Source of the DNA: Gluconacetobacter aggeris
GTDB lineage: Bacteria; Pseudomonadota; Alphaproteobacteria; Acetobacterales; Acetobacteraceae
Reading direction: 5' to 3'
DNA: 64,000 nt
Assembly: GCF_014174395.1 (NCBI RefSeq)
Contig: NZ_JABEQD010000015.1
Coordinates: 1 to 64,000, forward strand
In this document: one piece after another, positions 1-9,572 of the stretch
Layout of the letters: each line of letters begins with the position of its first letter
Position numbering within the stretch: position 1 is the first letter of the stretch
Program-made: the position numbers and the translations under genes
Notes under the pieces: model-generated
Seen by the model: only the letters and a program-made list of their open reading frames with translations
Told to the model about the DNA's origin: nothing
The model's database searches: none

Positions 1-3000
1 GACGGCGGAGACGCTGTCGCCATTGACCAGACCGGTCGTGCTGAAGGCCGAGCTGCCGAGGGCGGGGCTGTTGCCGTAGGTGCTGGTCTGGTCGAGCGCG
101 GTGACGGTCAGCGCGGCCGGGTCGATCGTCAGCGTGCCACCCCGATAGGTGACGGCATAGTTCGACAGGCCCGTGCCGGTCGCCCCGCTGGCGGTGATGC
201 CGTAGGCGCCGACGCTGCTGGCGCTCGTGGCGGCCGTGGCCAGGGTGACGGCGGAGACGGTGTCGCCGTTGACCAGGCCGACCGATGAAACCGCTGAGGT
301 TCCGAGATTTGGTGTAGTGCCGTAAACGCTGGTTTGGTTGAGCGCGGTGATCGTCAACGAGGCCGGATTGATGGTGAGCGTGCCTGGTACGTATGAGATC
401 GCATAGTTCGAGAGGCCCACTCCCTGGGCCATGGTTGCTCGGACAGCAACCGCCCCGACGGGATAAACACCGACTGGCACAGATCCGGTCGCCGCCGTCG
501 TGATCCGGACAGACGTTATCGTATCGCCATTGACGAGGCCACTGGTTGAGTAATTCGTGGCCGAAGGGCTCGGAGTCGTTCCATAGACGCTGGACAGATT
601 TCCTGCCGTGATGACCAAATGAGCCGGAGTTACAGTGTTCGTCCCAGCGTATGTGATCTGATATCCAGCCTTGGTGGCACCGGTTCCCCATGCCGCATAG
701 GAGCCGACCGATGATGTTGATGTGGCCAGAGTTTGATATCCGGAGACGGGCGAATCAAGATTGCTGCCCGCGTTGGACCAGGATACGTCGGAAGATCCGT
801 AAACCCGGGTCCCGCTAACGTCGATGATCTTGTATGGCAGCGCGGATAACACCGGATATGGAATTCCAGATACCCATGCCCCGTCGGTAAGGTTATACCC
901 CCCGGATGCCCATTGAGCCGTTGTCAGGCCGGTTACGTCCGTCGATGTCCCTGCGCCCGTGGCCAATTGGGAGAGCGCTGTCGTCGAATCAAAATAGTCG
1001 TTCGACGTTGTTCCGTAATCGCTCCCCGCAAACGCACCGATCTTCGCTTGTTGAGTAGTCGCACTCGTTACAGAACTCGATGTATATGAGTTCGATATCG
1101 TGTTGTCCGTCGCGACATTATAACCGACGAAGCCACCGATGCTTGGCGTCCAGGCGCCAGCCACTGATCCCGTTGAATAGGAATCTGTTATGGTGCCACC
1201 TGAATAGCCGACAAAACCACCGATATTGCCGGACTGTGCGGACGTCACGGTGCCAGCCGCATACGAAGTCGATGTCGAGGATGCGCTCCCGGTGTATCCT
1301 ACGAGACCGCCGACGTTTGCAGACGCCTGAGAAGACACATTTCCAGTAGCGGATGATTGAGAGATCGTTCCGTCAGTGGCGCCAACCAAGCCGCCAACAT
1401 TCGTGCCATCATAGGCTGTGGTCGATGATATGGCATTCGAGGCGTGCGAGTCATGAATTGATCCACTATTGCGCCCGGCGAGGCCGCCGATGCTTACGAG
1501 CGGGCCGTATCCCGTTGTTGAGGAGTAATTTGTATTGGTGTCATTGGCATTGATGGTGCCAGAGACATATGAGGAGTCGATTTCCCCCTTGTTCCAGCCA
1601 ACGAGCGCTCCAACCCCAATGTTGGCTGCAGTCAGTGTGGATGAAATGTTGGCATTATCCAGGGTGAGACCGGAGACTTTCCCTGTGGCGGATAGCTGAG
1701 AAAAGAGGCCGACATAGGCGTCTGTAGAGTCATCGATCGTCAGGTTCGAGATCGCATGTCCCTGTCCATCGAGAATACCAGAATATCCTGATGTGCCGCC
1801 GATTGGCGCAAAATTTGACACGCTGGTGGCATCAATATCGGAAACCAGAACGTAATCTGCCGCCAGGGCGGCATTGATGCTTTGGAGGCCGAAGGTGGAC
1901 TGAACGCGCCAGACGGGCGTTGTCGCAGCAAAAGTCCCGCTGGCGCCAAAGTAGCCAAGCTGGTTCCCGGCGATCCCAAGTAGGTATGGAGTTTCGCCGT
2001 TTTGGTTTCCCCAGATCGACGCCGAAAACCCGGCAGGCAGTGCTTCGGCCAGGGTTGCAATGGTCGTGCCTGTTGTTCCGTGGTTATCTCCGTTGCCAAC
2101 AGGGCTGATGCCAAGCGCCGAGTTGTAATAGGCGTTATTGTAAGTGATGGTTGAGGTCTGTAGGGTTCCAAACAGCGCGCCAGCGGACATTCCCGAGGGA
2201 CCACTCACGGAGCCTGTTGCGTAAACGTTAGAGACGTCGCCTTGAGAACTCCATTCGTTTCCGACCAAGCCGCCGGCAGACATTGTAGCTGTGGATGTGC
2301 TTCCGACGCTTCCTGTCGTGTATGCGTTCGTGATTATGCCCGTTGAAGATCCATTCCAGCCGACCAGGCCTCCGACACCTCCAGATTGAGCGCCAGAGGT
2401 TGAGACGGCGGTATTGGCGTATGCTGATGAAATCGTGCCGCTATTGGCGCCGGTTAAGCCGCCTACATCGGAGATAAGGCTGGCGTTTCCAACCAAGGAA
2501 AGTGTACCTGCGGCCGAAGCATATTTGACAGATCCAGTATTGATTCCTACAAGCCCACCGACCTCAGTTCTATCGCTCCACGGGGCACTGGAGCTTGTAT
2601 TGAAGCCGGTCGCAACGCTTATTGATACGTCTATGTCTGTCGCAGATACATTGGAAATAGTCCCGGAGTTGGTGCCGGACACAACGCCAACGCCATTGGA
2701 TGCTGTTGCTCCAGATACGGCTGCATTGTTGAAATTAACATTCGTGATCGATCCGGCGTTCTGAGCGAAAAGGCCGACGTAAGGAAGATACGGATTGAGC
2801 GCCAGATTCGAAATTGTGTGCCCGAGGCCATCGAACGTGCCATGGAACTCGGATTCTCCTCCTATCGCGGAGAACAGTCCAATCGCTGATGCATCAATAT
2901 CATTCGCGAGAGCAAAATTTCCATTCAGATTGGCTGAGATGAGATAAAGGCTGTTGGCCGAGAAGATCAAGCTGACGGGCGTGGTGGCAGAGAAGCTGCC

Positions 3001-5796
3001 GGAGCTACCGAAGTAGACAGTCTGAGGTATCGACTGGCTCGGGTCGCTCTTTGTGAGATAGGGGGTCGTCTGATTATTCTGATTCCCCCAGGACTCTGGG
3101 TCGAATCCGGAGGGTAAGCTTGCGGTCATCTGGCTCGTGGTCAGGCCTGTGACACCGGTGGAGACGCCATTCGAGACCCCAACCGACTGTCCCGATGTAT
3201 CCGTATTGTAGTAGACGTTCGAGATGGATGTTCCGTCGGAATAGCCAAACGCGCCGCCGGCCGTTGTCGCGGAGGCCGTTCCGGTCGAGAAAGAGTCGGA
3301 AACGCTGACTGGCGTGTAGATCGTCCCGTTCGTGGATACTCCGGTCGCACCGATTAGGCCGCCGGCCTTGTTTTCTGTTGATGGTCCGGAAATGGAGGCG
3401 CTTCCGATCGCGTATGTGTTTGAAATCGCGCCGACATTGAAGCCGATTAGGCCACCAGCATTGTTGTATTGGAGCGATCCGGTGTTTCCACCTGTAATCG
3501 ATGCGTTGCCGGTGGCAAAGGATGTGTTGACGGTGCCGGAGTTATAACCGACTAAGCCGCCAACGTCCGAATTAAAGGTGTCAGATGCGTTGCTGACGTT
3601 TCCACTTGCGGATGAACTGGTGATCGTTCCGTTTGTCGAGGGCTGGTTGCAGTTGTTGCATCCGACCAGGCCGCCGACATCCTGGCCGTTCGTGACGCTT
3701 CCATATGCCAGGGCGTTCGTAATGTAGCCGACATTGGACCCAACCAGTCCTCCGAGGTTGTCGGTGTTGGCGAGGCCTCCGGAAACTACTGGGCTACTGA
3801 CATTGACGATTGCGTTGACGTTATTCAGGGCGCCTGTGTTCAGGCCCGCGAAACCGCCGGCCGCGGCTTGTGTATAAGAGGTCGTCGTCACCGTTCCATA
3901 GGCGGAGCTATACCAGACGTTCCCGGAGTTCTGTCCCAGCCCACCGCCAGCATTTCCGTTGGCGGTGACGGTTCCGGAGGCCGACAGCCCGATAATGGTT
4001 CCGGCGCTGCTCCCGGCAAGCACGCCGGCGCTTGTGCCTGATGCGGTGGCGGTGATGTTGGCATTACTGAGCCTCGGGGCCTGGATATTGGCCTGCGATC
4101 CGACCTGCCCGAAAAGGCCGACATAGGCATATTGGCCATCATTGATGGTCAGATTGTTGATGTAGTTGCCCAGCCCCATGAAAGCACCGTTGAACGCGGT
4201 GTAGGCCGGAGATCCCGATGCGACAGAATTTCCGATCGGGATGAAATTGGAAATGCTGCTGAGGTCGACACTATTCGCCAGCGCGTAAAGTCCGTTCGGG
4301 GCAACCGTCTCCAGTTCCGCCGGTGTCCAGATCAGTGTGAAGGGATTACCGTTGATGCTGAGGGAACCGCTGTCTTGGGTCGCGTAAGTGAGGGTCGCGG
4401 AATTGAAATTGATGCCCTGTGCAGTCATGGCGACTGCCCCGGCACCCTGAACGGTGACGCCGCTGTTAAAATTGATCTGACCATATGCGGACAGCGTGAG
4501 CGCAGCTCCGCTGCTCCATGAGATCGGCGCGTTGATATTGATCGCACCGGTTCCGCCGGTTCCAATGACGCCAACGCCGCTTGACGTCGCACTCGTCGTT
4601 TGCTCGGTCACGTTCGTGCCGGTATTGAGCGTTGAGGAAATCGTGGTCGCAGCGGCGCTGTCGATCGTCAGGTCGTCCGGATCGGTCAGCCATTCTCCTC
4701 CGACACCAGCGCGGACGGTGATCGCGCCAGTTGTCAAACTGCGCGCCGACGTCTCCACGTATCCCGCAGACTTGCTCTCGCCGGCCAGTATCTTCGCCCC
4801 GCTGTCGAGGCTTACCTTCGTAGCGAGCTGGTGGCCTCCTTTGGCGGAGCTACCAACTAAAATGGTTCCGCCAGGCTTGGCCGCATCGACGGCGCGCGCG
4901 TCCAACGTAGCCGCTCCGCCAATTTCGACATCATGTCCGTTTGCGACGATCGTCCCGCCTGCACCGCCCCTTGTATGCGCCGCCACCTTGCCGGAGACTG
5001 AGACAGTTCCCTCGTCCGCCGTAAGGTAAACGCCGTCGGAGCCGTCAACCACCCCGGTTGCCGAGATCACACCCTCGTGGTTTCCAGCAAGCGCATATAC
5101 GTTTCCACCCACGGATCTCAATTCGGCCGACGCCGCTTCTATGCGGCCCGAGTTCGTTACATCTCCCTTGGTCCTCGACTTTGTTTTGACAAAAATGCCG
5201 TCGCGTTCATTCTTCTCAGTCAGGATCACAGAGTCGCCGGCGACCATCGCGACAGTGCCGTTGCCCGCCTGAATCTGACCGCTGTTGGCGACGGATTGCC
5301 CGAAGAGGGTCACGGATCCATTTTTCGAGTAAATGGCGCCCTTGTTGATGACCTGCCCCTTTGACGAGCCGGACAATGTCACCGGTCCGCCGGACATGAA
5401 CTGTTCGTTGCTCGTGTCACGGGTCGAGGCCGTGAAGGATCCGTCGACGACTACGCGGCCGCCAGGCGCCACGACCACTCCGTTCGGATTAATCAGGAAA
5501 ACCGATCCAGTCGCGTTCACCTTGCCGGCGATTTCGGACATCTGTCCGCCTGTGACGCGGTTGAGCGTTGCACCGGAGCCGTTGTTAAACTGAACAGATT
5601 TACCGCTGCCGACAGAGAAACCTTGCCAGTCGATGACTCCGCGCCCGCTCGACTGGGTCACGGTCATTCCAGACCCCGATCGATCGATATGCCCGGCGCC
5701 CGCTACGAAGCTACCCCCGACCGGTAACGCCTGAGCCAGCGCCGCCACCGGCGTGAGGATCGTGTAGCCGACCAGTAGCCTGAGAGAGAGTTTCAT
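1..5796 (-). CDS. Two-partner-secretion filamentous adhesin, 3' end outside window
   Basis: The frame is open for 1932 codons from an ATG at 5796 to the window edge, so the C-terminus is missing. It starts with a signal peptide (MKLSLRLLVGYTILTP, then AALAQA). A haemagglutination-activity domain follows, recognisable from VIDWQGFSVG, LNRVTGG and the INPNGVVV motif around residues 40-110, which is typical of TpsA proteins exported by a TpsB pore. From about residue 500 come repeated GLUG-type units (GGLVGSNVG-like) in three blocks, each opened by a segment of the type FDGLGHTISNLAL (near 4150, 2800 and 1750). The last part encoded in the window holds MBG-type repeats ending in VNGDSVSAV. It would be secreted and surface-bound, for attachment or biofilm. 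No TpsB partner is seen here. A copy of the plasmid-wide motif lies 43 nt upstream of the start. Domain class is clear; the ligand is unknown. Confidence 0.9.
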   Translation of the reverse strand, partial: MKLSLRLLVGYTILTPVAALAQALPVGGSFVAGAGHIDRSGSGMTVTQSSGRGVIDWQGFSVGSGKSVQFNNGSGATLNRVTGGQMSEIAGKVNATGSVFLINPNGVVVAPGGRVVVDGSFTASTRDTSNEQFMSGGPVTLSGSSKGQVINKGAIYSKNGSVTLFGQSVANSGQIQAGNGTVAMVAGDSVILTEKNERDGIFVKTKSRTKGDVTNSGRIEAASAELRSVGGNVYALAGNHEGVISATGVVDGSDGVYLTADEGTVSVSGKVAAHTRGGAGGTIVANGHDVEIGGAATLDARAVDAAKPGGTILVGSSAKGGHQLATKVSLDSGAKILAGESKSAGYVETSARSLTTGAITVRAGVGGEWLTDPDDLTIDSAAATTISSTLNTGTNVTEQTTSATSSGVGVIGTGGTGAININAPISWSSGAALTLSAYGQINFNSGVTVQGAGAVAMTAQGINFNSATLTYATQDSGSLSINGNPFTLIWTPAELETVAPNGLYALANSVDLSSISNFIPIGNSVASGSPAYTAFNGAFMGLGNYINNLTINDGQYAYVGLFGQVGSQANIQAPRLSNANITATASGTSAGVLAGSSAGTIIGLSASGTVTANGNAGGGLGQNSGNVWYSSAYGTVTTTSYTQAAAGGFAGLNTGALNNVNAIVNVSSPVVSGGLANTDNLGGLVGSNVGYITNALAYGSVTNGQDVGGLVGCNNCNQPSTNGTITSSSASGNVSNASDTFNSDVGGLVGYNSGTVNTSFATGNASITGGNTGSLQYNNAGGLIGFNVGAISNTYAIGSASISGPSTENKAGGLIGATGVSTNGTIYTPVSVSDSFSTGTASATTAGGAFGYSDGTSISNVYYNTDTSGQSVGVSNGVSTGVTGLTTSQMTASLPSGFDPESWGNQNNQTTPYLTKSDPSQSIPQTVYFGSSGSFSATTPVSLIFSANSLYLISANLNGNFALANDIDASAIGLFSAIGGESEFHGTFDGLGHTISNLALNPYLPYVGLFAQNAGSITNVNFNNAAVSGATASNGVGVVSGTNSGTISNVSATDIDVSISVATGFNTSSSAPWSDRTEVGGLVGINTGSVKYASAAGTLSLVGNASLISDVGGLTGANSGTISSAYANTAVSTSGAQSGGVGGLVGWNGSSTGIITNAYTTGSVGSTSTATMSAGGLVGNEWSSQGDVSNVYATGSVSGPSGMSAGALFGTLQTSTITYNNAYYNSALGISPVGNGDNHGTTGTTIATLAEALPAGFSASIWGNQNGETPYLLGIAGNQLGYFGASGTFAATTPVWRVQSTFGLQSINAALAADYVLVSDIDATSVSNFAPIGGTSGYSGILDGQGHAISNLTIDDSTDAYVGLFSQLSATGKVSGLTLDNANISSTLTAANIGVGALVGWNKGEIDSSYVSGTINANDTNTNYSSTTGYGPLVSIGGLAGRNSGSIHDSHASNAISSTTAYDGTNVGGLVGATDGTISQSSATGNVSSQASANVGGLVGYTGSASSTSTSYAAGTVTSAQSGNIGGFVGYSGGTITDSYSTGSVAGAWTPSIGGFVGYNVATDNTISNSYTSSSVTSATTQQAKIGAFAGSDYGTTSNDYFDSTTALSQLATGAGTSTDVTGLTTAQWASGGYNLTDGAWVSGIPYPVLSALPYKIIDVSGTRVYGSSDVSWSNAGSNLDSPVSGYQTLATSTSSVGSYAAWGTGATKAGYQITYAGTNTVTPAHLVITAGNLSSVYGTTPSPSATNYSTSGLVNGDTITSVRITTAATGSVPVGVYPVGAVAVRATMAQGVGLSNYAISYVPGTLTINPASLTITALNQTSVYGTTPNLGTSAVSSVGLVNGDTVSAVTLATAATSASSVGAYGITASGATGTGLSNYAVTYRGGTLTIDPAALTVTALDQTSTYGNSPALGSSAFSTTGLVNGDSVSAV

Positions 5797-5839
5797 CGAC
5801 CGTCCCGCGCGATTTCCTTTCCCTGGATTATCGCGTGGG

Positions 5840-5851
5840 CGTTTGTAACTC
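5840..5851 (-). promoter_or_regulatory. Plasmid-wide motif copy upstream of the adhesin
   Basis: On the minus strand this reads GAGTTACAAACG, 43 nt before the adhesin ATG. It matches similar sites before about ten other genes at comparable distance, so it is probably a promoter element or regulator site. The rest of the gap 5797-6024 shows nothing recognisable. Confidence 0.45.
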
Positions 5852-6024
5852 TGGTTCTTCTGCTGGCCGCAACGAGCTCGCCCGTCAATTTACCGCCTGT
5901 TATCACAGCTCTCGCGGCTTTGATCCATCTGCGTTTCGGAACGACTAAGGTAGCGGCTGAACTGCGCCCCTCAGATGCGCCGAGCGATTCAGAAGGCGTC
6001 GCTGCGATATGTCAGTCCGGGGTT

Positions 6025-6501
6025 TCACGGCGTCGGCTTCCTATCTGGCAGCAGTTCCTTCATGTCGTCTCGGATGGCCCTCGCGAGGGCTGGGTCGGGA
6101 CCGTAAATCGCTGCGGCGAAGATCCCGCGTTGTGAGCCCGTGACCTGCGGCGACCTGGTCCCTGCCTTGACGCGAGCAAGAATCGTCTCTCGCTGCGTGG
6201 GAGAGAGGTTGGCCTGGATGGCCTCTCGGAAGGCCCGCACCTCGGTGACGCATCGCACGTCGATGGCGACGCGGCTTTCGAGGGAGAGCAGAGCCATTTG
6301 GCGGGAGAGATTGTACTCTACCTGCAGCCCGACCAACATGCCGCCACCGAAAGAGCCAATAGCGATGAAGAAGGCGTCCACTAGCGCTCGACGGCGCCAA
6401 GGTGCTTTCGGTGAGCGTCGGGTAGATCCATTCTGCTCCTGAATGGCCGGCTCGCCCATAGTCTTCGTCGTCTTTCGTCCGGTCCTCACAAGGACCTCCA
6501 C
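6025..6501 (-). CDS. Hypothetical single-pass membrane protein
   Basis: 158 residues from a GTG at 6501. An internal ATG at 6459 (MGEPAIQEQ) is an alternative that would remove a 16-base overlap with the upstream lipoprotein gene. A basic N-terminus is followed by one hydrophobic segment (AFFIAIGSFGGGMLVGL, about residues 43-59). The remaining hundred residues look helical and soluble (REAIQANLSPTQRETILARV). The topology suggests a cytoplasmic N-terminus and a periplasmic C-terminal domain. It is probably co-transcribed with the lipoprotein gene at 6486-7067, hinting at a two-protein envelope unit. I do not recognise the family. Confidence 0.6.
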   Translation of the reverse strand: MEVLVRTGRKTTKTMGEPAIQEQNGSTRRSPKAPWRRRALVDAFFIAIGSFGGGMLVGLQVEYNLSRQMALLSLESRVAIDVRCVTEVRAFREAIQANLSPTQRETILARVKAGTRSPQVTGSQRGIFAAAIYGPDPALARAIRDDMKELLPDRKPTP

Positions 6502-7067
6502 GACACGGTCCAGACGGCTTCTCCAGAGGTGCCCAGGGTCGCCGATTCACCATCTGCGAGGTCGATGACGCCGTGGAATTCGAAGTCCCGCGACACCGGA
6601 CAATCTATTGTACCGACGCCCGAGAGGGTTGTGCGGTCCATTTTTAAGAGGGCCTCGTCCGTCAAATCGACCCTCAATGTGACGTGATGGTTCGTGCCCA
6701 CCACTGCGCTGACGGTCCCTGACATGCCATCGTGGAAGATTTTCCCGACCGACACCGGCGGTTTCCCCGGTCGAACGTCCAGTTCGCCGACATAAGGGAT
6801 CTCTGTGAACTGCGACCAGGGCACCGGCGTGCCCGATGTCGAGACGACCAGAGAACGTGTTTCTGTTCCGCCACGAAGGCTGATCGAGAAGGTACCCAGC
6901 GACCCTTCGTGCCCGGCTTTCTGGCCTGTCTCTGTGGGGCTGAAAGCCGCATTTACGGCCTGCATGCGGTCTTTCCCCGGCGTTAACGTTCCGGAATTGC
7001 CGCACCCAGCCGCCAAGAGAGACAAAAAAAGTGTTGGTAGGCAGCGAATGCTCGCGAGTGAGGCCAT
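6486..7067 (-). CDS. Hypothetical lipoprotein
   Basis: 193 residues from ATG 7067 (MASLASIRC); a TTG at 7076 would add three residues. The N-terminus is a clear lipoprotein signal with lipobox LAAGC, so the mature protein should be lipid-anchored at Cys. The body is beta-rich with no catalytic motif I can see; segments such as FSISLRGG, VTLRVDLTDEALLKM and FEFHGVIDL suggest a beta-sandwich. A copy of the plasmid-wide motif lies about 50 nt upstream, so this gene probably heads the two-gene unit with the membrane protein that overlaps its 3' end. Function unknown; placement between an adhesin and repC gives no strong hint. Confidence 0.65.
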   Translation of the reverse strand: MASLASIRCLPTLFLSLLAAGCGNSGTLTPGKDRMQAVNAAFSPTETGQKAGHEGSLGTFSISLRGGTETRSLVVSTSGTPVPWSQFTEIPYVGELDVRPGKPPVSVGKIFHDGMSGTVSAVVGTNHHVTLRVDLTDEALLKMDRTTLSGVGTIDCPVSRDFEFHGVIDLADGESATLGTSGEAVWTVSWRSL

Positions 7068-7104
7068 CGTCCGCAAATCCGATCAGTAATGGGCGTCCAA
7101 AACA

Positions 7105-8451
7105 TTATCTGCGCGGCATTTGTAACTCCGGTTGAGGGAGACCGTGGCACAAGTGACTGCCCTCTTTCGCCAGGCGCGCCGGTTCGAGCTCACGGGCTCG
7201 AGCATCGCGGAGCGCATACAAGCTGCGATCCAGGTAAAGCTGGCTTCGGCATCCGCGTTCGGTGAGGGCTCTGAGGTAAGCGTCACGACGATATATGACT
7301 GCCCCGCGTTCAAGGCGTGCGGCCATGATGATGATCGCGATAGCGGCCTGGAGGGGCCCAAGCACTGCGCGTGCTTGCGTCCAGGCGTGGTAGGAAACCC
7401 CTATTTCGCCAGATAGGTATCCGGCCGCGACGACGAGCTCATCAGCACTGGGCCGAGCCGAGACGCAAAACTCACGTAAACGACTGCAAATCTCCAGGTA
7501 GAACAACGCTGTGCCTTTGAATCCTCTGAGGGCCGCGCGATCGTCAACACGATTTAGGTCGGCCGGAACGTCTGATTTCGCACTCCGCATTGCTTCAATG
7601 CGATTGCGGCCGTCGGCCGCTACAGGGACTACTTTATTTAGAGATTGATTGTTTTTTGTATCTGTATAGTGGGCACCGAAATCAGGACCCATGGGCTCCG
7701 TTTCTTGTGTGTAAGCGCATGATTCAACACGGTTATCCACAGCGATGTCGCCAGCGGCGTCCCCGACCGCCTGGTGAAGCGAAACCATCTCTGAATGATA
7801 AGCTTCGAGCCTGGAAATTGTGGTGGTCCGAAGTCGAGCACGCATAAGACGCATGGCGTCTCTGGCAATCTGCTCCAGACCGGCTCTCTCGGCGCTTGCA
7901 CGCACCAGATCGTTGAGATCCGCTATCGCCCCGCAAAGGAAGGAAACCCGTTCCCGGCGCCGGCGCGCGTCTGCCAAAAGCTCGACTAACTCCGGCCATC
8001 GAAAGCGCAGGCTGGACAGGTTGAATCCTACCCGCACTTCTCCATCTGCCCCCTGCCAGCGGCGGCCCCGTTGACCGTTACGCCCGTCCTGGGCGACCAG
8101 GAGCTTTGCGTCAGCCAATTCCCGAATGTGGCGCTGGAGCGCCGTCCGCGAAAGCCCGGTCCAGCTCATGAGCGTGGTGTTGTGGGCGTAAATGAACGGC
8201 GTCTCGAGAGGTTCCCAATCATCCGGCCGGGTTTTCTCGATCATCGCGATCAGCGTTGATGTAGCGGGCCGACTGACAGGCAATTGACCCCTTAACGACT
8301 TCAGCGTGTTCAGGATGTCTCGCTTCGACGGCGTAGCCGGCGGAGGACCGTTCAGTTCGTCCTGGGCGGCAGCCATGGACGGGGTAAACCGGCGTCGCCC
8401 TTGGCGCGACGGTGGGAGCGCGGGCTCGCGCCCGCTTTCAGGGATATCCAT
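7105..8451 (-). CDS. repC: Plasmid replication initiator RepC
   Basis: 448 residues from ATG 8451 (MDIPESGREP); the frame is open 25 codons further upstream but without family-like sequence. The N-terminal half carries the RepC signature: an RRRFTPS segment, then a winged-helix region with WTGLSRTALQRHIRELADAK (about residues 115-135) as recognition helices. The middle is variable and AT-rich at DNA level. The C-terminal domain (about 310-420) contains the DELVVAAGYLSGEIGVS stretch usual for RepC. In RepC plasmids the protein binds an origin inside its own gene and starts replication. No repA or repB precedes it here, unlike classical repABC operons, so partition must be supplied elsewhere, possibly by the ParA-like gene at 61238. 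Confidence 0.92.
   Translation of the reverse strand: MDIPESGREPALPPSRQGRRRFTPSMAAAQDELNGPPPATPSKRDILNTLKSLRGQLPVSRPATSTLIAMIEKTRPDDWEPLETPFIYAHNTTLMSWTGLSRTALQRHIRELADAKLLVAQDGRNGQRGRRWQGADGEVRVGFNLSSLRFRWPELVELLADARRRRERVSFLCGAIADLNDLVRASAERAGLEQIARDAMRLMRARLRTTTISRLEAYHSEMVSLHQAVGDAAGDIAVDNRVESCAYTQETEPMGPDFGAHYTDTKNNQSLNKVVPVAADGRNRIEAMRSAKSDVPADLNRVDDRAALRGFKGTALFYLEICSRLREFCVSARPSADELVVAAGYLSGEIGVSYHAWTQARAVLGPLQAAIAIIIMAARLERGAVIYRRDAYLRALTERGCRSQLYLDRSLYALRDARARELEPARLAKEGSHLCHGLPQPELQMPRR
7117..7128 (-). promoter_or_regulatory. Plasmid-wide motif copy upstream of the 7067 lipoprotein gene
   Basis: Minus strand reads GAGTTACAAATG, one base off the other copies. It overlaps the last codons of repC, so the site lies inside the neighbouring coding sequence. 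Confidence 0.4.
7620..7680. other. AT-rich core inside repC, candidate replication origin
   Basis: This is the only clearly AT-rich stretch in repC (runs such as ttatttagagattgattg). In repABC/repC replicons the origin lies in an AT-rich part of repC itself, so this is the best candidate for oriV. It encodes a low-complexity linker (TDTKNNQSLNK), consistent with DNA-level rather than protein-level constraint. Inference only. Confidence 0.4.
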
Positions 8452-8554
8452 TCGATGATCCGCGGTGAGGCTGTTGGAAGGCTCGCCTCCCGTGCCAGGC
8501 CCCGGACAAAACACTCCCGCTCGCAATTTTCGCTTGCGTTACCGAGGGAGTTGG

Positions 8555-8594
8555 CGCTATCAATCAAATTGCTTTGTTTGTTTGATTGATAGCG
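8555..8594. promoter_or_regulatory. Perfect 14-bp dyad upstream of repC
   Basis: Arms cgctatcaatcaaa (8555-8568) and its exact complement (8581-8594) flank a 12-nt spacer. On the plus strand the second arm runs into a T-rich stretch (gcgtttgtttggtttt), so it could terminate a transcript antisense to the repC leader, as with the counter-transcribed RNA of repC plasmids. It could instead be an operator. The rest of 8595-8840 shows no gene I can support. Confidence 0.45.
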
Positions 8595-8840
8595 TTTGTT
8601 TGGTTTTGGGGCCCTGGCTCTTCCGATTTGGCGATCGGGGGAGGCAGGGTTTTCTTTTATCTGGCGTTTGTCAGTGCATTGAGCCTCCAAAAGCGAATCG
8701 CGATGCCCGCGCCATATGGCAGCACGGATGTGACTGCACGCTGCCGCCCTTTCCGTCGGGCAACAATTCCCGAATCGGACAATCACGAAGAATTGATGAC
8801 AAAAACCCTTGATTTTGTGTCCATTTTGGCTCAGCGTTGT

Positions 8841-9572
8841 TCACGAGATCACGGCCTCTGTGGCGCCACTGCCCATGCGAGTTGAAATGGCCGTCTCATA
8901 CTGGCCAACCGTCCATCCCGTCATATTGTTGGCCGCTAACGCCTTCGCAGAAACAAACGTGCTGAGCGGCGTCGCTGCATCCGTTTCCGTTGCAATCGCT
9001 GAGCCGGCTTTCGTTCCGAACATGTAGGCGCCATACACTTGGGCCCCAGTGGCGGTACCTCCGGTGGCGCTACTGACCGCGCTGGCATAGTCACTGATAA
9101 TTGCGCTAGCCACCTTCGCCTGCGTCGCCGGATCGCTGCGGTCCGCGTCGGAGAGGCCCAATTGCGAAGCGTATTGGTTCCAGGTCGCGTCCGTGACCTG
9201 CCAGACGCCATCTGCACTCGACGAACCGTTTCCGACGTTCTGAAAATGGCTCTCGATTTGCCCGAACGCAGCGAGTGTGTCCGGATTGATGCCGGCAGCC
9301 TGCGCGGCCGCAACCGCATCAGCGCCGTAGGTCTGCGCCATCATCGTCTCGTACGCGTCCGATGTGCCCCACGCACCATCAAAGGATGTGGCCGTCCCCG
9401 AGGTCCCGCTGCTGGACGTACCACTCCCCCCCGGACTGGTGAAGGTTGGCGCGCCAATTTCCGGATATGCCGGAACCACCTGCTCCGGTATCGCCGCCGC
9501 AGACGGGGAGACATGGAGCAACTGCCCGGTCAAGACCGCGCCGACGACCACGCGGTAGAAGGGCGCACCCAT
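8841..9572 (-). CDS. Exported lytic-transglycosylase-like protein
   Basis: 243 residues. ATG 9572 overlaps the upstream stop as TGATG, suggesting coupled translation; a GTG one codon earlier is possible. A signal peptide (VVVGAVLTGQLLHVSPSAAA) precedes a Ser/Gly/Thr-rich linker. A helical domain follows with AFGQIESHFQNVG (about residue 106), which resembles the catalytic Glu region of transglycosylase SLT domains (E-S-x-F), and then DGVWQVTDATWNQYASQLG, like the GxxQ(V/I)xPxT block. It would act in the periplasm, cutting peptidoglycan strands, perhaps to let the transfer apparatus or pilus through. A second, separate pilT gene exists at 44710. The domain call is by motif only. Confidence 0.65.
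   Translation of the reverse strand: MGAPFYRVVVGAVLTGQLLHVSPSAAAIPEQVVPAYPEIGAPTFTSPGGSGTSSSGTSGTATSFDGAWGTSDAYETMMAQTYGADAVAAAQAAGINPDTLAAFGQIESHFQNVGNGSSSADGVWQVTDATWNQYASQLGLSDADRSDPATQAKVASAIISDYASAVSSATGGTATGAQVYGAYMFGTKAGSAIATETDAATPLSTFVSAKALAANNMTGWTVGQYETAISTRMGSGATEAVIS

Noticed and set aside
1080-5593. Several plus-strand open frames
   Set aside because: All lie opposite the adhesin frame, which has signal peptide and repeat domains.
8352-8786. 144-codon minus-strand frame upstream of repC
   Set aside because: Overlaps the repC start in another frame, crosses the dyad, and has no ribosome site or domain.
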